A stretch of 64,000 nucleotides of DNA, from NCBI GenBank assembly GCA_050084985.1, contig JBITNC010000001.1:182714001-182778000 (forward strand). Reading direction: 5' to 3'. Origin of the DNA: Nageia nagi (Eukaryota > Pinophyta). Under the pieces are notes generated by a model that did no database searches, was not told the origin of the DNA, and worked only from the letters and a program-made list of their open reading frames with translations. This document shows, piece by piece, positions 32,381-44,086 of the stretch (the first letter of the stretch is position 1; every line of letters begins with the position of its first letter). Both the position numbers and the translations under genes were made by a program.

Positions 32381-33012
32381 TGTATATGCTAAATAATGCA
32401 AATGGGATTGATTAATGCTCTATTGCTCTACTTTGTAAATATTGATGCATATATAAAAAATATGGAAATAACATGTAATAAGAATGTAGTAGTGTTTACT
32501 TAGATTCAATATTTATTCTATTAATTAGAAAATACATAAAGAATAGAGCATACATTCATGAACAAGCATGCCACCAATATCCTAGAATTGGCACACCATC
32601 GGCACCATACGGTGAATGAAATTACATAATGCAAACCAAAATGTAGCAATGAGCAAATTAGAAAACAATAAAATGATGAACATACATGCAAACTTATAGA
32701 ATAATAGATGTGCAATATAGATAGACAAAGCAAGTTTCAATCCTTCAAATGATCTTCAATTGACAATCCTTGTATTAGCTTGAAATGATTATTTACCCAT
32801 GATTCCTTATGATCTTATAGGTCATCAAATGATGCCTTTATATATGATACAAGTTTACATGATTAATATTTTGACCTCTTATACATTCCACAAGGATCAA
32901 ATACATGGTCGACACCTCTTTTATACATTTTAAATCCCTTTTTAAATAATACATTGTTAAGGTATTAAAATGATTTACTAAATACATAAAGGTTCATTTT
33001 GAGGCATTTGCA
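32381..33012 (-). repeat. 5' LTR of element E
   Basis: 632 bp, 'tgtatatgctaaataatg'…'gaggcatttgca'; collinear with 25600-26280 with indels and many substitutions. Confidence 0.88.
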
Positions 33013-33349
33013 TAATAAATAAAGCAATTAGAAAAATGCACTCATATTAATAACAAGATAACAAAACAAAATAACTTTACTAATAGGAATACAAATCATA
33101 GGACACTTTGAGGGGACATTCCTCCTTACAACTCAAAAGATAATTGATTTTCCAAGATTATTTTGTTTACCCCACTTACAAATATTTATAGACTTCCTAC
33201 CCTAACCTTAATTGGTGGTTTAATTTAAATTGATGATTTGCCTTAAAAACATATAAAGGTTTACATAACTAGTCATTACAAGATGCTAATTACAATAATG
33301 AATAATCAAAATTAAACCTAATTAAATATTAGGATGGGGGATGCTAACA
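33013..33349 (-). repeat. Y-family LTR, first copy, right piece
   Basis: Continues 25506-25599 and ends 'ggatgctaaca'. Begins with the right target duplication 'taata' of element E. Confidence 0.85.
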
Positions 33350-33506
33350 TGTCACCCCTCTTGTAAAGAGGTTTGTCCTCAAAGCTAAAAATTTGGAAAC
33401 TCCTACTCAAGCTAATGTGTTATCTCCTGAGTTGCATATTCTAGTACTAAGCCATGTCATTGGATAAGGATTTCAATGATAGTATGATTATGAAGTTGAT
33501 GAATGG
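33350..33506 (-). pseudogene. Y-family chromodomain end, first copy (truncated)
   Basis: Directly upstream of the Y 3' LTR on the - strand and homologous to 35460-35612. The right end is abrupt: at 33507 the sequence switches to the X family, the joint of the tandem duplication. Confidence 0.7.
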
Positions 33507-35034
33507 TAAAGGTATTTGGTCCCATAAATGCTTATATATGAATATGATAAGAAAATAATTCCTTATCTTAGCTTTATCATACCATTTTTTCTTAGTAACT
33601 ATCCTTTCAACCCTACCTTGACCAAATTTCTTATTCACCTCTCCTTGTAGTATGAACCTTTCGTAGAATTGAATCTTCCCCAAGATCATTTATGGTATTG
33701 AAGCAAATTCATCAACTAATATTAAACCTAACTTATCTCTTGCTCTTCTGCAATCAACATGGATGGATCAAATAAATTAAAGTTATCTATATAAGAGGGT
33801 AGATCTAATATAAAACCATTCTTACTTGCTCCATAATATTAAATGGTTTATATTTGAAAGGCTTAAGCTTCTTGTTGGTCACTATAGCCTCTCCTTACTA
33901 AGATACAACAAAATTTGATCTCCTACTTGGAATTTATGGTCAACACTAAGCTTTTCATGCCTCAACTTATATTTATATTTTCCAACTTGTAGTTGCTCTT
34001 GAACCTTGCCTTATCTTATTACTGAATTATTAAAATTTCTTCTTTTCATGTACAACTAAAACATCATCATATTTTTGTTGTTTAAGCATACAATCAAAAG
34101 GTGGTGGAAGTAAAAACATATAACATATTTCAAATAGAGATTTATTTTTTGAAGAATAAATTATCATATTGTATGAATGTTGAATAAACATAAGATCCCC
34201 TTCCTAAGACTTTAGATGCTTACCACAATAACCCCTCAACAACTAAACTACTATGATATTCATCACTTCAATTTTTCCATCTATTTGAGGATGAAAAGTA
34301 ATACTTATTTTCAACATAGTGTTCATTTTTCCATAAAAAAATCCAAAAATTACCAAAGAATCTAGAATATCTATCCAAAATAATAGATCTAAGTAATCCA
34401 AAATGAACCCATACATGAAGAAAGAAGAGTTTAGTAGCTTGTTGGCCTGTTATAGTCTTCTTATATGGAATTAACACACACATCTTGTTAAATCAATCAA
34501 CAATCATAAATAAATAATCATGCCCTTTCTTGTACATAGGTAATCCCCCCTACAAAATCCATTGAAATACTTTATAAAGGATGGTGAGGATTTGGAAGTG
34601 GTTGATACACACTCAATTTCCTATTATTAGGTTTACTAGTGCAACATATTATACACACCCTTATATACCTGGCAACTTTCTCTAGTAATTTATGCTAATA
34701 AACATATATTTGTAAATTTATAATTGTCTTAGTAATCCCAAAATTACTATCAACTTTTGAAGTATGAGATTCATTGATCAACCTAATTCTTACTCCTTTA
34801 AGAATACACAATACATTATACTTATAGAGTAATACATTTTTCATTTGAAATTCATCCATGCCTTCTCAATTTGGTGTATATGACTACTTAAGAAATGATA
34901 TACCTCCCCAAAATCTACATCTTGCATATATGTCTCTAGAAATGCCTTAGAGATAAATGGAAAAAATTTAATGACTATCAAAGATACTATTTTTCACTCA
35001 TTGAACAACATAGGTACTGTAGTTTCAACCTCAC
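33507..35034 (-). pseudogene. Gypsy family X integrase region, copy 2
   Basis: Collinear with 11743-12180 plus 24380-25505. The 33507-33689 stretch is open and reads 'GEVNKKFGQGRVERIV', the degenerate C-terminal end. 34268-34483 reads 'CVLIPYKKTITGQQATKLFF' then 'HVWVHFGLLRSIILDRYSRF', the integrase core with its second Asp. Frameshifts are frequent. Confidence 0.85.
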
Positions 35035-35459
35035 TATTAAGAACATAACAAAACTAAAAAGGGATTTTATCTTTAATAGAAAAGGAAATATTGAAATACA
35101 AAATAAACAATATATTTGAAATGAAATAAGTAAAGTGATTAGAATAGTGCACTCATATTAATAACAATATAATAGAACAAAATAACTTTACTGATAGGAA
35201 TACGAATCATAGGTCACTTTGAGGGGACTTCCTCCTTACAACTCAAAAGATAATTGATTTTCCAAGATTATTTTCTTTAACTCTCTTACAAATATTTATA
35301 TACCTCCTACCCTAACCTTTATTGGTTTTTTAATTCAAAATGATGATTCACCTTAGAAAAATATAAGGGTTTACATCACTAGTCAGCACAAGATGCTAAT
35401 TACAATAACTACTAATTATAATTAAACCTAATTAAATGTTAGGATGTGGGATGCTAACA
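35035..35459 (-). repeat. Y-family 3' LTR, second copy
   Basis: 425 bp, starts 'tattaagaacataac' (TG to TA) and ends 'gatgctaaca'. To its left is X sequence with the junction 'cctcac' shared with copy 1, so the LTR was in place before the block was duplicated. Confidence 0.85.
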
Positions 35460-36610
35460 TGCCAATTCTATTGAAAAGAGCTTTGTCCTTAAAGCTAAAA
35501 ATTTGGAAACACATGCTAAAGCTGATGTCTTGTCTCCCAAGTTACATCTTTGGTGTTAATCCATGCCATTCAATAAGGACTTCAATGATGGTATGATTAT
35601 GAAGCAAATGAATGCATCTTCCTAAAATTGATTCAAGTTCCAACTTTATGGCACCCTCATATTTTAATTCAAGTAAGTTTATCTAATCCTAAACATATGA
35701 TCCCAACACCAACTTGATACATGAGACATGAAATATTGGGTGAACTTTAGATGAGGTTGGTAACTCTAACTTGTATGCTATAGGTCCAATGCATTGGAGA
35801 ATTTTAAGGCCTATAAAATTTTGGTGCCAATTTTTTAGATCCCTTATTTTTGAGAGAGTTTTGATGATATAATTGAATTCATAGAAATACCATATCCCCT
35901 TCTCGTAATTCCTACTTGACTCATTAGTGATCAACTTATTGTTTCATGCAATATTGAGAAGTATACAAATTCTTCTTAATAAGATGAAGGATATCTGGTC
36001 AAGTGGTTAATTTTGTATCAACCAATTTGAAATTAGTGGTGCATGTCCATACAATGCTTCATAGGGGATCATTTTGATAATAGTGTGATATGCAATGTTA
36101 TACCACCATTTTGCCAAGGGTAACCACTTCACCCAATGAACTAGTTGTGCAAAGGTAAAGCAATGCAAATAAGTCTCTAAATGGTTATTAATAATTTCAT
36201 TCATACCTTTAGTCTAGGGATGATATGCAAAACTCATGTTAATTTGGGTTCCTTGAATTTTGAAGAATTCCTTCTAACAATTGCTAGTGAAGATCGAGTT
36301 TCGATCACTAATTATGGTAGATGGCATACCATGAAGCTTAAAATTATTATCAATGAAAAGTTGGACCCAATTAATAGCTTTGAATGAATTATTTAGGGAA
36401 TAAAAATGTGTATAATTGGATAACCTATTGACCACCACCATAATAATATATTTTCTATGAGATTTTGGAAAGCCTTTGATGAAATTCATTGAAATATCAA
36501 TCCAAGTATGAGTAGGGATGGGAAGAGGATGAAGCAGTCCTAGAGTGTTGGTGGTCTCTCCCTTCTAACATTGAAAAATATCACATTCAACAACAAATTT
36601 CTTAATATCT
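35460..36610 (-). pseudogene. Y-family integrase and chromodomain, second copy
   Basis: From the right: 'ISMNFIKGFPKSHRKYII' and 'HGMPSTIISDRNSIFTSNC' (36274-36489), the integrase core with catalytic Asp residues. Then 'WLPLAKWWYNIAYHT' and 'MIPYEALYGHAP' (36007-36204). Then 'YKLELPTSSKVHPIFHVSC' (35689-35934), the C-terminal domain. A frameshifted chromodomain-like stretch with 'DVTWET' follows near 35520-35600, before the LTR. This is a chromodomain-type plant Ty3/gypsy pol end; RT and RNase H are missing because a copia fragment begins at about 36610. Confidence 0.88.
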
Positions 36611-38019
36611 TATTTCATGCTATATTAATTTTACAAAATTATCAATATTAGTGAACATGTCTTTCTTTCCACTCATATAGTTGCTACAATCACTATCCAC
36701 AATCACATTCTATTTTAATTTTATTATGCTACATTGCAATAAATAAACATCAAATATATACCAACATTTTTAGCTTGGTTTTCAACATGAATTTCCCTAG
36801 AAAAATTTACACTCTCTTTATTCATGCTGATCATACTTCTTTTTTCTATAATCCCTTGAAACATATCCAAACTTCTTGACATAATAGCATTAAAGATGAT
36901 ATTTGTCATACCTTTGTGATTCATGATAATTATCTTGATTTTTATATCTATCTCCTTGCTTTTCATATTTTATTTCTTCATGTGTATTATTCATTCTAAC
37001 AATATAGACACAATTATTAAATCAACCTCTTTGGAAAACCTCTTTCACCCCTTGCACCTCTATTGTTGCTTTCCTTGAATCCATTTTCAAGATAAGAACT
37101 ATTAGATTTTTTCAATCATTATCTATGAGTTTGCGATGATTCCATTAATTCATCAATTAAAAATATAGATAAATATTTTGACTCTTTTATTTCCACAACA
37201 TTTGAATCATATTTATGAGGAAGACTACATAATATTTTTTTGATAAACTTTTATCTTCCAAAGTTTCACTATATGTTTTGATTTGATTTATTAAATGTAA
37301 AACCTAGTAAAAAAATTTGAAATGGACTCCACATTTATCATGTGCAAGCATTCACAATCTCTCTTGACTACTTGTAATCTTACCAATTTTACCTTACTGG
37401 TTCCCTGATATGTCTTTTTTTTGGGTTTGTAAACCAAGAGATTCTTTTCCCTTGATATAGGGCATCATTTACCTTAGGCTTTGAGCTAATGATTGAGGGG
37501 CATGCATGCCATCAAAATCCATTGAGGGCATGATCTCCACCTCATCCACACCTACCATCAAGGATTTTAGGTAACTTTAAACTTTTAAGGGCAAAGAGTT
37601 TTCAAATTGGGCCTCCCATATTTGAGATCTAAGAGCTACCCACCTCTCCAAATCTCCTATCTATTAATTCATCTGATATATGACTTATTTTGAAGACTAT
37701 ATCAACCTTGGTTTTCCCTTCTGTATTGTAACTTTTGGAAATGCTATTTCATTCATTACCTATTGGATGAAAATAGTACTATTGCATCTTTTTTTTTATT
37801 ATAATTTAACAAAATTTTTGCATCTTATGTCAAAGAATTAAAACTAGTTTCACATGTAGGTTTCTACAAAACCATTATCCACCAAATACTATAAATCATA
37901 GGAGAAAAAACATATCTTCATCTTGATGCTTTAATAATCATAATTTTTTCTAATAAATAAAGGATGTTATGGCTGAATATTTCCATTATTAAAATTTTCC
38001 ATTGGCTCTTATATCAATT
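36610..38019 (-). pseudogene. gag: Ty1/copia gag-protease fragment
   Basis: On the - strand from the right: gag of the UBN2 type ('NFFTRFYILVNQIKTY', 'EIKESKYLSIFLIDELMES' near 37110-37200), then a frameshifted zinc knuckle ('CYYVKKFGYVSRDYRK', two Cys lost, near 36840-36890). Protease start 'VDSDCSNYMSGKKDMFTNI' lies at about 36650-36710, where the copia motif is D-S-G-C-S-N-H-M. The sequence breaks off before integrase. Several stops. Confidence 0.78.
38004..38017 (-). other. Decayed primer site of the copia fragment
   Basis: 'TTGATATAAGAGCC' on the - strand resembles TGGTATCAGAGCC with three changes; it sits between gag and the presumed LTR. Confidence 0.45.
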
Positions 38020-38533
38020 TGATAGTATTAATGAGGTCCAATAGCTTGAAACAAATTTAGTATAGAACATAGCAATAACAAAACTAAATTGAGAACAAAG
38101 AATAATTAAATAATGGAATTGATATTCAATATTGATGTTGCAATATATCAAATTTGCAAACATGAGAGCTTTTATTTATTGCATCACAAAGTAATCATAC
38201 ATGCATCCTTGTATGGGTTTTTATTGAAATGATAAAACCTCTAACATAAGTGGTTGTTATCACCATACTTAATTTCCTTTGCATATGATAATAGCAATAA
38301 CCAGGTAAATTGTATTGCTGATATACTTAGATCACTTGGTAGCTACTCTTATTCCAATCCTTGTGAAGAACTCATTGGTAAAAACCTTGCAACCTAGATG
38401 AGCTCTCACAATTTTCTCAAACAAAGCTTTGTAATGGTTCTCCACCATTCTCCCAAGCATTTCCTCATTCCCTCCTTTTTGTGGATGCAACAAAAACCCT
38501 CTTAACACCCTCATGCTCCCCATCTCAAATGAA
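38020..38533 (-). repeat. Presumed 5' LTR of the copia fragment
   Basis: Starts 'tgatagtatta' next to the primer site. The right edge is uncertain; R2 similarity resumes at about 38534. No second LTR is present to confirm it. A 71-codon - frame inside is probably incidental. Confidence 0.4.
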
Positions 38534-39449
38534 TTTTTGTATTGCAAAAGATGAAGAGTATATTATTCCTTAGGTTAAAATATATGTACATTTTTCTTAT
38601 ATTATATATACATATATATGTAATTTGGAAGATTTGAACATAGAGTCTCTTATTATCCATTCAAAAGTTTTCTAGCTTACCCCACTCTCTAGTTGAATTG
38701 ATGTAATATTTTTGAAAAGTATTATAATATTCATCTCATTTAATAAAATTAAAAAATAAAGTATTAATCTTTTTTTAGTTTATTATAATATTTTTAAGGT
38801 TTATTTTATCTTTAATAGCATCAATTATTGTATTTATTATTTTCTATGGGATAGTGTAACTAGTTTTGGTTTTGGTTCTTTAAAAGTAGGTTTAAAGTTT
38901 GAACCTTTATCTTTTGTTTGTGTTATGAGGTTAAAATTTATGGAGGAGGTTCGTTGGTCCATTATGCCTCAATGTAGGTTCTAGAAGCCTTTGAGAGGCC
39001 TTAGAAATACAACATGGGTATGTTAGTATAATGTAAAAAAAGATGTTGGTCCTTTGATAAAAACTTCTTGTAGTGTTGCTTTAGGGAGTTTCATATAGCA
39101 AAAAAAAGTTTATATTTACCAAGATATATCAAATCATATTTGAATAAGATCCATAGGTTATGTGAAATTCATATGATCTAATTCATGAAGAATGTAATCT
39201 TGTAATTGAATATTGACAAAATATAATTCATTTACTACAATTGGATATCATACAAGGCAATGAAATTCTATTTCTTATTTCTAGGGATCAAGGATAGTTC
39301 ATATATCAAAATAAATATTTCTTCTACAAAAGGTTAATTTTTAATTTTATGGCATCCTATTATAAACCACACATAAAATAAGGCATTTAAATATGTAGAG
39401 AAGCAAGTTTTATATCCTTGAAGATAAAAATCAATATTTAAAAGTCACA
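38534..39449. repeat. Repeat R2, second copy, left part
   Basis: Matches 8712-9545 in direct orientation; ends in 'tcaca', the left target duplication of element D (39445-39449). Confidence 0.75.
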
Positions 39450-40531
39450 TGCAATGTCCCCAAATTTGTAAAATGTCCACTTTCTCTCCTCTTGGAGTAT
39501 GACGTTCATGGAAAAGGAGGAGAAACCAAAAATAAATTAATTTAGGAGTATTTTATTAATATTTTGCATTTATTTTTGTAACTAAGGCTAAAGAGACCCT
39601 TTGAGGCATTCACCCTTGGATTTTATTTAATTAATCTGGCTCAATTATTTGTAATTAATGCAATATTAGTCTCTCATAATGGGGACATTGCACTTATGAG
39701 CCATTGATCTTGTAATTTGGCATCTCTAGGCAACCATTGTGGGATGTTGGGCTTCCTAGGTCCCTAGATGATTTAATTTGTCATCCCAAGACACTAGAAG
39801 AGGAACATTACACTTTGGGTGATTCCAAGGTATGAGAGATCTTGTTATAAAAGGAGATGGGATGCATCATTTGTGATATGCTTGAATATCATCAAAGTTT
39901 ATCTCTTTTTGGGGGTTAGCAGCTAGTGGAGTTGTAGCTTTGTATCTAGCTTAGTAGGAGAGCTTGAGCTAGTGTGGAGGATTTCTTACCTAAGCTAGGA
40001 TAGTAGCTCAAGCCAATGAGGTGGAGTTGCTAGAGTAGCTTGAGCTAGTGAGGTGGAGTTACTAGAATAGTTCGAGCTAGTGTGGTGGAACTATTCCATC
40101 CCTGATCCAGATCCAGCTAGTGCAACCATATTTCAGATCTAGATCTAACCTACCAAATCAGTGTGAGGAGGCACATCCTAGATCCAGACCAACTGAATTA
40201 GTGTGAGGAGGCTCATCTATCATTAAGGAGAAGAGGTTGAAGAATTTGCAGGGCCAGATCATCCAAATCTACCTTATGAGGGTAAACATCCTCCTTCTTG
40301 AGCATTTGGGTATTTTTACTTGAGTATTGTACTTATCCATTTGGGACATCCTAGCTCTTGAAGAATAAAATTCATTTTTGGCTCTATTTCTTATTCAATT
40401 TGTAGATCTAAGTTGAATTGAGCTAGTTAGAAAAATATAAAAATATATATAAATTCCTAAGTAGTGATATTTCAACTTTGGAATATTACACTTTAACAAA
40501 ATCACATTTTGTGAGTTTTGGGGATATTACA
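39450..40531 (+). repeat. 5' LTR of element D
   Basis: 1,082 bp, 'tgcaatgtcccc'…'ggatattaca'. TATA box 39846-39852. Lacks a 'ccagtggggtagatctagat' segment present in the A LTRs and in its own 3' LTR. Confidence 0.93.
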
Positions 40532-40532
40532 G

Positions 40533-40544
40533 TGGTATCAAAGC
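40533..40544 (+). other. Primer binding site of element D
   Basis: TGGTATCAAAGC: the tRNA-Met site with one G-to-A change. Confidence 0.85.
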
Positions 40545-40700
40545 CTATTTTCCTTCCAACCTATATTAGCTCATGCTGCCTAAGATCCATAATTACTACT
40601 TGAGAGGAGAAGTGATCCTAATTACCAGCCAAGCTTGGAGGAGAGATACGTAACAGATCTAGAGGGATCTAAAGAGTGGGAGGAAGCTAAACAAGGGAAC

Positions 40701-41600
40701 ATGGCTGATTCCAACATAGCCATCCTAGATGCATTAAGGAAGATGATGGAGCAATTGCAGATACTCAAATACCAAAGAGGGAACCAGACTCCACCACCTA
40801 GCTAGGAGAATAGAAATGGCCAAGGAGAGAGCTCATTTGGGGCTAGATCTTGTTACCAAAAGTCTATACCTGTTCCACCTAAGCCTCTTTTTCAAAAAAG
40901 AGGAAGATCTAAAGGAGATCTATCAAATACATCAAGAGAGGCTCGACCAATTGTTTGATGAGTACATGGCCAAACTAGTAGAGTACAAAAACATCATATC
41001 TTTCCAAGAATTTCATGGATAATTTGAGGGAGGACAAGGAGGATGCCCACCTATCTTTAAGGAGCCATTGTAGAAGATCCAATTGGAGAAATTTGATGGA
41101 GGTGTAGGGATCTTGTTAAGAGGATGGATTCACCAGCTCCAAATGTACCTATCTTTCAATTCCATGGTAGAAGATGAGGCCATACATTTTGCCACACTCT
41201 CCCTGAAGGGACAAGCCTATGAGTGGTGGCACCATGGATTGAAAATGTTGGGGCATGACTAGATCTTAACTTTTGATGAATTTTGCCAAAGGTTGCTGGA
41301 ATATTTTGAAAAGAAGATTGAAGAAAGTTACTTCCATGAGCTCACCAAGATCTAATAGAAAGGTACAATTAAAGAATATGTAGATGAGTTTATGAATGTT
41401 TCTATTATGGTTTTAGATCTATCAGAAGCTAGAAGGATGACTATGTTCATGGAGGGTTTGAATGAAAATATCAGAGCATCTATCAAAGCATTTGAGCCAA
41501 ATGATCTTGATGAGGCAATCAAAAGGGCCATAGCACTTGAATCAACCAATTTGATCTGAGGGAAGAGTAATCAAGGAAGGACACAGCCACCCTAGCAACA
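40701..41600 (+). pseudogene. gag: gag of element D (broken)
   Basis: ATG 40701 matches the start in element A. A readable frame covers 'GWIHQLQMYLSFNSMVE', 'FATLSLKGQAYEWWHHGLK', 'FCQRLLEYFEKK' and 'FMEGLNENIRASIKAFE'. Interrupted by TAG before 'ENRNGQG' near 40804, by several more stops between 41020 and 41360, and by TGA near 41557. A TAG after 'QPP' (about 41592) is shared with element A, so some decay predates the split or marks a real boundary. Confidence 0.83.
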
Positions 41601-42528
41601 AATTGTGCTAGCAAGTAAAATGAATTGGAGCCAAGGAAGGCTCATGTCTCCACCAAGGAGAAATACATGGCCGTTGGAGTAGACACAAAGGGATCGAGAG
41701 ATCTCACATTCTGAAATGAGAAGAAGGAAAATGTGCTTTATCTATATAGGATCATGGGAGCCAGGCCATCACTACAATGGGAAGGTGCAGCTTAGTTATG
41801 TAGAGGTAGTGGAGATGGAGGAACCTAAATCAGATCTATGGAGCATTTCAAAATTTGTGGAAGAGTTTTCCACTCACAACACCTTGGCCACCATTAGTGG
41901 AGCACCCCATTGCCCCACATTATGCATTTAGGGAAGAGCTCTAGGAGAAGAAGTGACTATTCTTATCGATGGAGGGGCATCTCACAACTTCATTAATGCT
42001 TTGTTTACTACTAAGAAAGGAGTAAGGATGGATGTTTTTGAAGGATTCAATGTGGCCAATGCTAATAGCCAGATCTCATTTTGTAATAAGGTGATTAGAC
42101 AACTTCTATTTGAGACCAATAATTACTCCATGAGAAGTGATTTCTATGTATATCCCATGGGAGAGACCTTGCACATGGTCTTTGGAATTCAATGGCTAAA
42201 ACCTTTGGGGGAGATTAGGACAAATTATGACATCTTGGAAATGAAGTTTCTAGTAAATGGAAAGGAGTTCATCATGAGAGGATTGCAGGGTAGCAATAGG
42301 ACCACTTCACAAGCCCATCGATTGGAAGTAATAGAAGATCCAAAGCAGCAACATCAAATCATTCCTCACATCCCAAATAGAACTACCATGCATGACATCA
42401 CCCAGTCCCAAGGTAACACACCCACATTTGCTCAGCCACTAACAAATTGGTTAAGAGTGTTCTTTTTTTGGATAATAAGTTGGAGGTTGATTGAAGATTG
42501 GAAACAAGTGATAATACTTGTTGGTTAG
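41601..42528 (+). pseudogene. Zinc-knuckle remnant and protease of element D
   Basis: The 'MCFIYIGSWEPGHHYNG' knuckle remnant begins at about 41725. After a stop near 41929 a 191-codon frame contains 'TILIDGGASHNFINALF' (protease active site, about 41956-42005), 'VFGIQWLKPLGEI', and runs without RT motifs to 42528. This frame shows that the sequence after the protease was translated as a C-terminal extension in the family. Confidence 0.85.
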
Positions 42529-42969
42529 ATTTACTTCTCTTTGGCATATATGTCCTTGTTACAAGTATATTGCTACAAAATGTTTTGGGACAAATTATCC
42601 ATCATCTTGCTTAAAATGAGAAATAGAGGGATTGGAATTTGGTATTACTTCATCATACTTTTCCTTGTGAACCACTCAGCCACTTAGACCATTGGGATGT
42701 TGGGATGAATGTATTCATGCTTGCTAAAATTATAGATTCTCCCTCCCATCATGTGATGCAGTCCTAGATAGAAGATAACCCTCTAGCACTCCTTGATTTC
42801 ATTCAGGACTTGGACATTGGGTTATGGAGCTATGAAGGTAGACATTTTGGCCATCACTTGTAGCAGAAAATTGAAACTCTTTCTCCTTGTTCTTTCATCT
42901 GCATTACATCTTTTTAGGATGGGAAAGAGAAGGGCCAATTTATCTTGAGTTGCTTGGGGATAAGCAATT
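42529..42969 (+). other. 3' module of element D, no recognisable domain
   Basis: Collinear with 6098-6537 of element A; stops in all frames. No polymerase, RNase H or integrase motif. Confidence 0.55.
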
Positions 42970-42984
42970 CAGGAAGGGGAGACT

Positions 42985-44086
42985 TGTAATGTCCCCAAAT
43001 TTGTAAAATGTCCACTTTCTCTCCTCTTAGAGTGTGACATTCATGGCAAAGGAGGAGAAACCAAAAATAAATTACTTTAGGAGTATTTTATTAATATTTT
43101 GCATTTATTTTTGTAACCAAGGCTAAAGATACCCTTGAGGCACTCACCCTTGGATTTTATTTAATTAATCTAGCTCAATTATTTGTAATTAATGCAATAT
43201 TAGTCTCTCATAATGGGACATTGCATTTATGAGCTATTGATCTTATAATTTGGCATCTCTAGGCAACCATTATGGGATGTTGGGCTTCCTGGGTCCCTAG
43301 ATGATTTAATTTGTCATCCCAAGACACCATAAGAGGGATGTTGCACTTTGGGTGATTCCAAGGTATGAGAGATCTTGTTATAAAAGGAGATGGGATGCAT
43401 CATTTGGGGTATGCTTGAATATCATCAGAGTTTATCTCTTTCTAGGGGTTAGCAGCTAGTGGAGTTACAACTTTCTAGCTAGCTTAGTGGGAGAGCTTGA
43501 GCCAGTATGGAGGAGTTCTTACCTAAGCTAGGATAGTAGCTCAAGCCAAGGAGGTGGAGTTGATAGAGTAGCTTGAGCCAGTGAGGTGGAGTTACTAGAA
43601 TAGTTTGAGCTAGTGTGGTGGAACTATTTCATCCCTGATCTAGATCCAGCCAGTGGGGTAGATCTAGATCCAGCCAATGTAGCCATATTCTAGATCTAGA
43701 TATAACCTACCAAATTAGTGTGAGGAGGCATGTCCTAGATCCAAACCATCTGAATCAGTGTGAGGAGGCTCATCTAGCATTGGGGAGAAGAGGTTGAAGA
43801 ACTTGTAGGGCCACATCATCCAAATCTACCTTGTGAGGGCAAACATCCCCCTTCTTGAGAATTTGGGTATTTTTCCTTGAGTATTGTACTTGTCCATTTG
43901 GGACATCCTAGCTATTGAAGAATAAAATTCATTTTTGGCTCTATTTCTTGTTTAATTTGTAGATCTAATTTGAATTGAGCTAGTTAGAAAAATATAAAAA
44001 TATATATAAATTCCTAAGTAGTGATATTTCAACTTTGGAATATTACACTAAAAAAATCACATTTTGTGAGTTTTGGGGATATTACA
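42985..44086 (+). repeat. 3' LTR of element D
   Basis: 1,102 bp, same ends; TATA box 43379-43385; followed by 'tcaca'. Confidence 0.93.

Larger units (their letters stand above)
25600..33012 (-). mobile_element. Element E: degraded Tat-lineage Ty3/gypsy element lacking the RT core
   Basis: LTRs 25600-26280 and 32381-33012, 7.4 kb in all. On the - strand: gag (about 32160-31130), protease and linker (30930-30372), a stretch leading to RT, RNase H (29300-28880), RNase H-integrase linker (28983-28603) and integrase (28320-27560). A three-unit tandem array lies in the 3' untranslated region. RT is deleted: its N-terminal lead joins a segment typical of the end of the first RNase H near 29500. 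The later RNase H and the 'GRPWIHDM' linker fit Tat elements. Every ORF has stops. Confidence 0.9.
39450..44086 (+). mobile_element. Element D: RT-less gag-protease LTR element, sister of A
   Basis: 5' LTR 39450-40531, primer site 40533-40544, internal 2.45 kb, polypurine tract 42970-42984, 3' LTR 42985-44086, target duplication 'tcaca' at 39445-39449 and 44087-44091. Gene content and order equal element A, including the join from protease to the unidentified 3' module. It keeps a longer protease frame (41953-42528) than A. It is inserted in R2, whose other copy shows the empty site. Confidence 0.93.
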
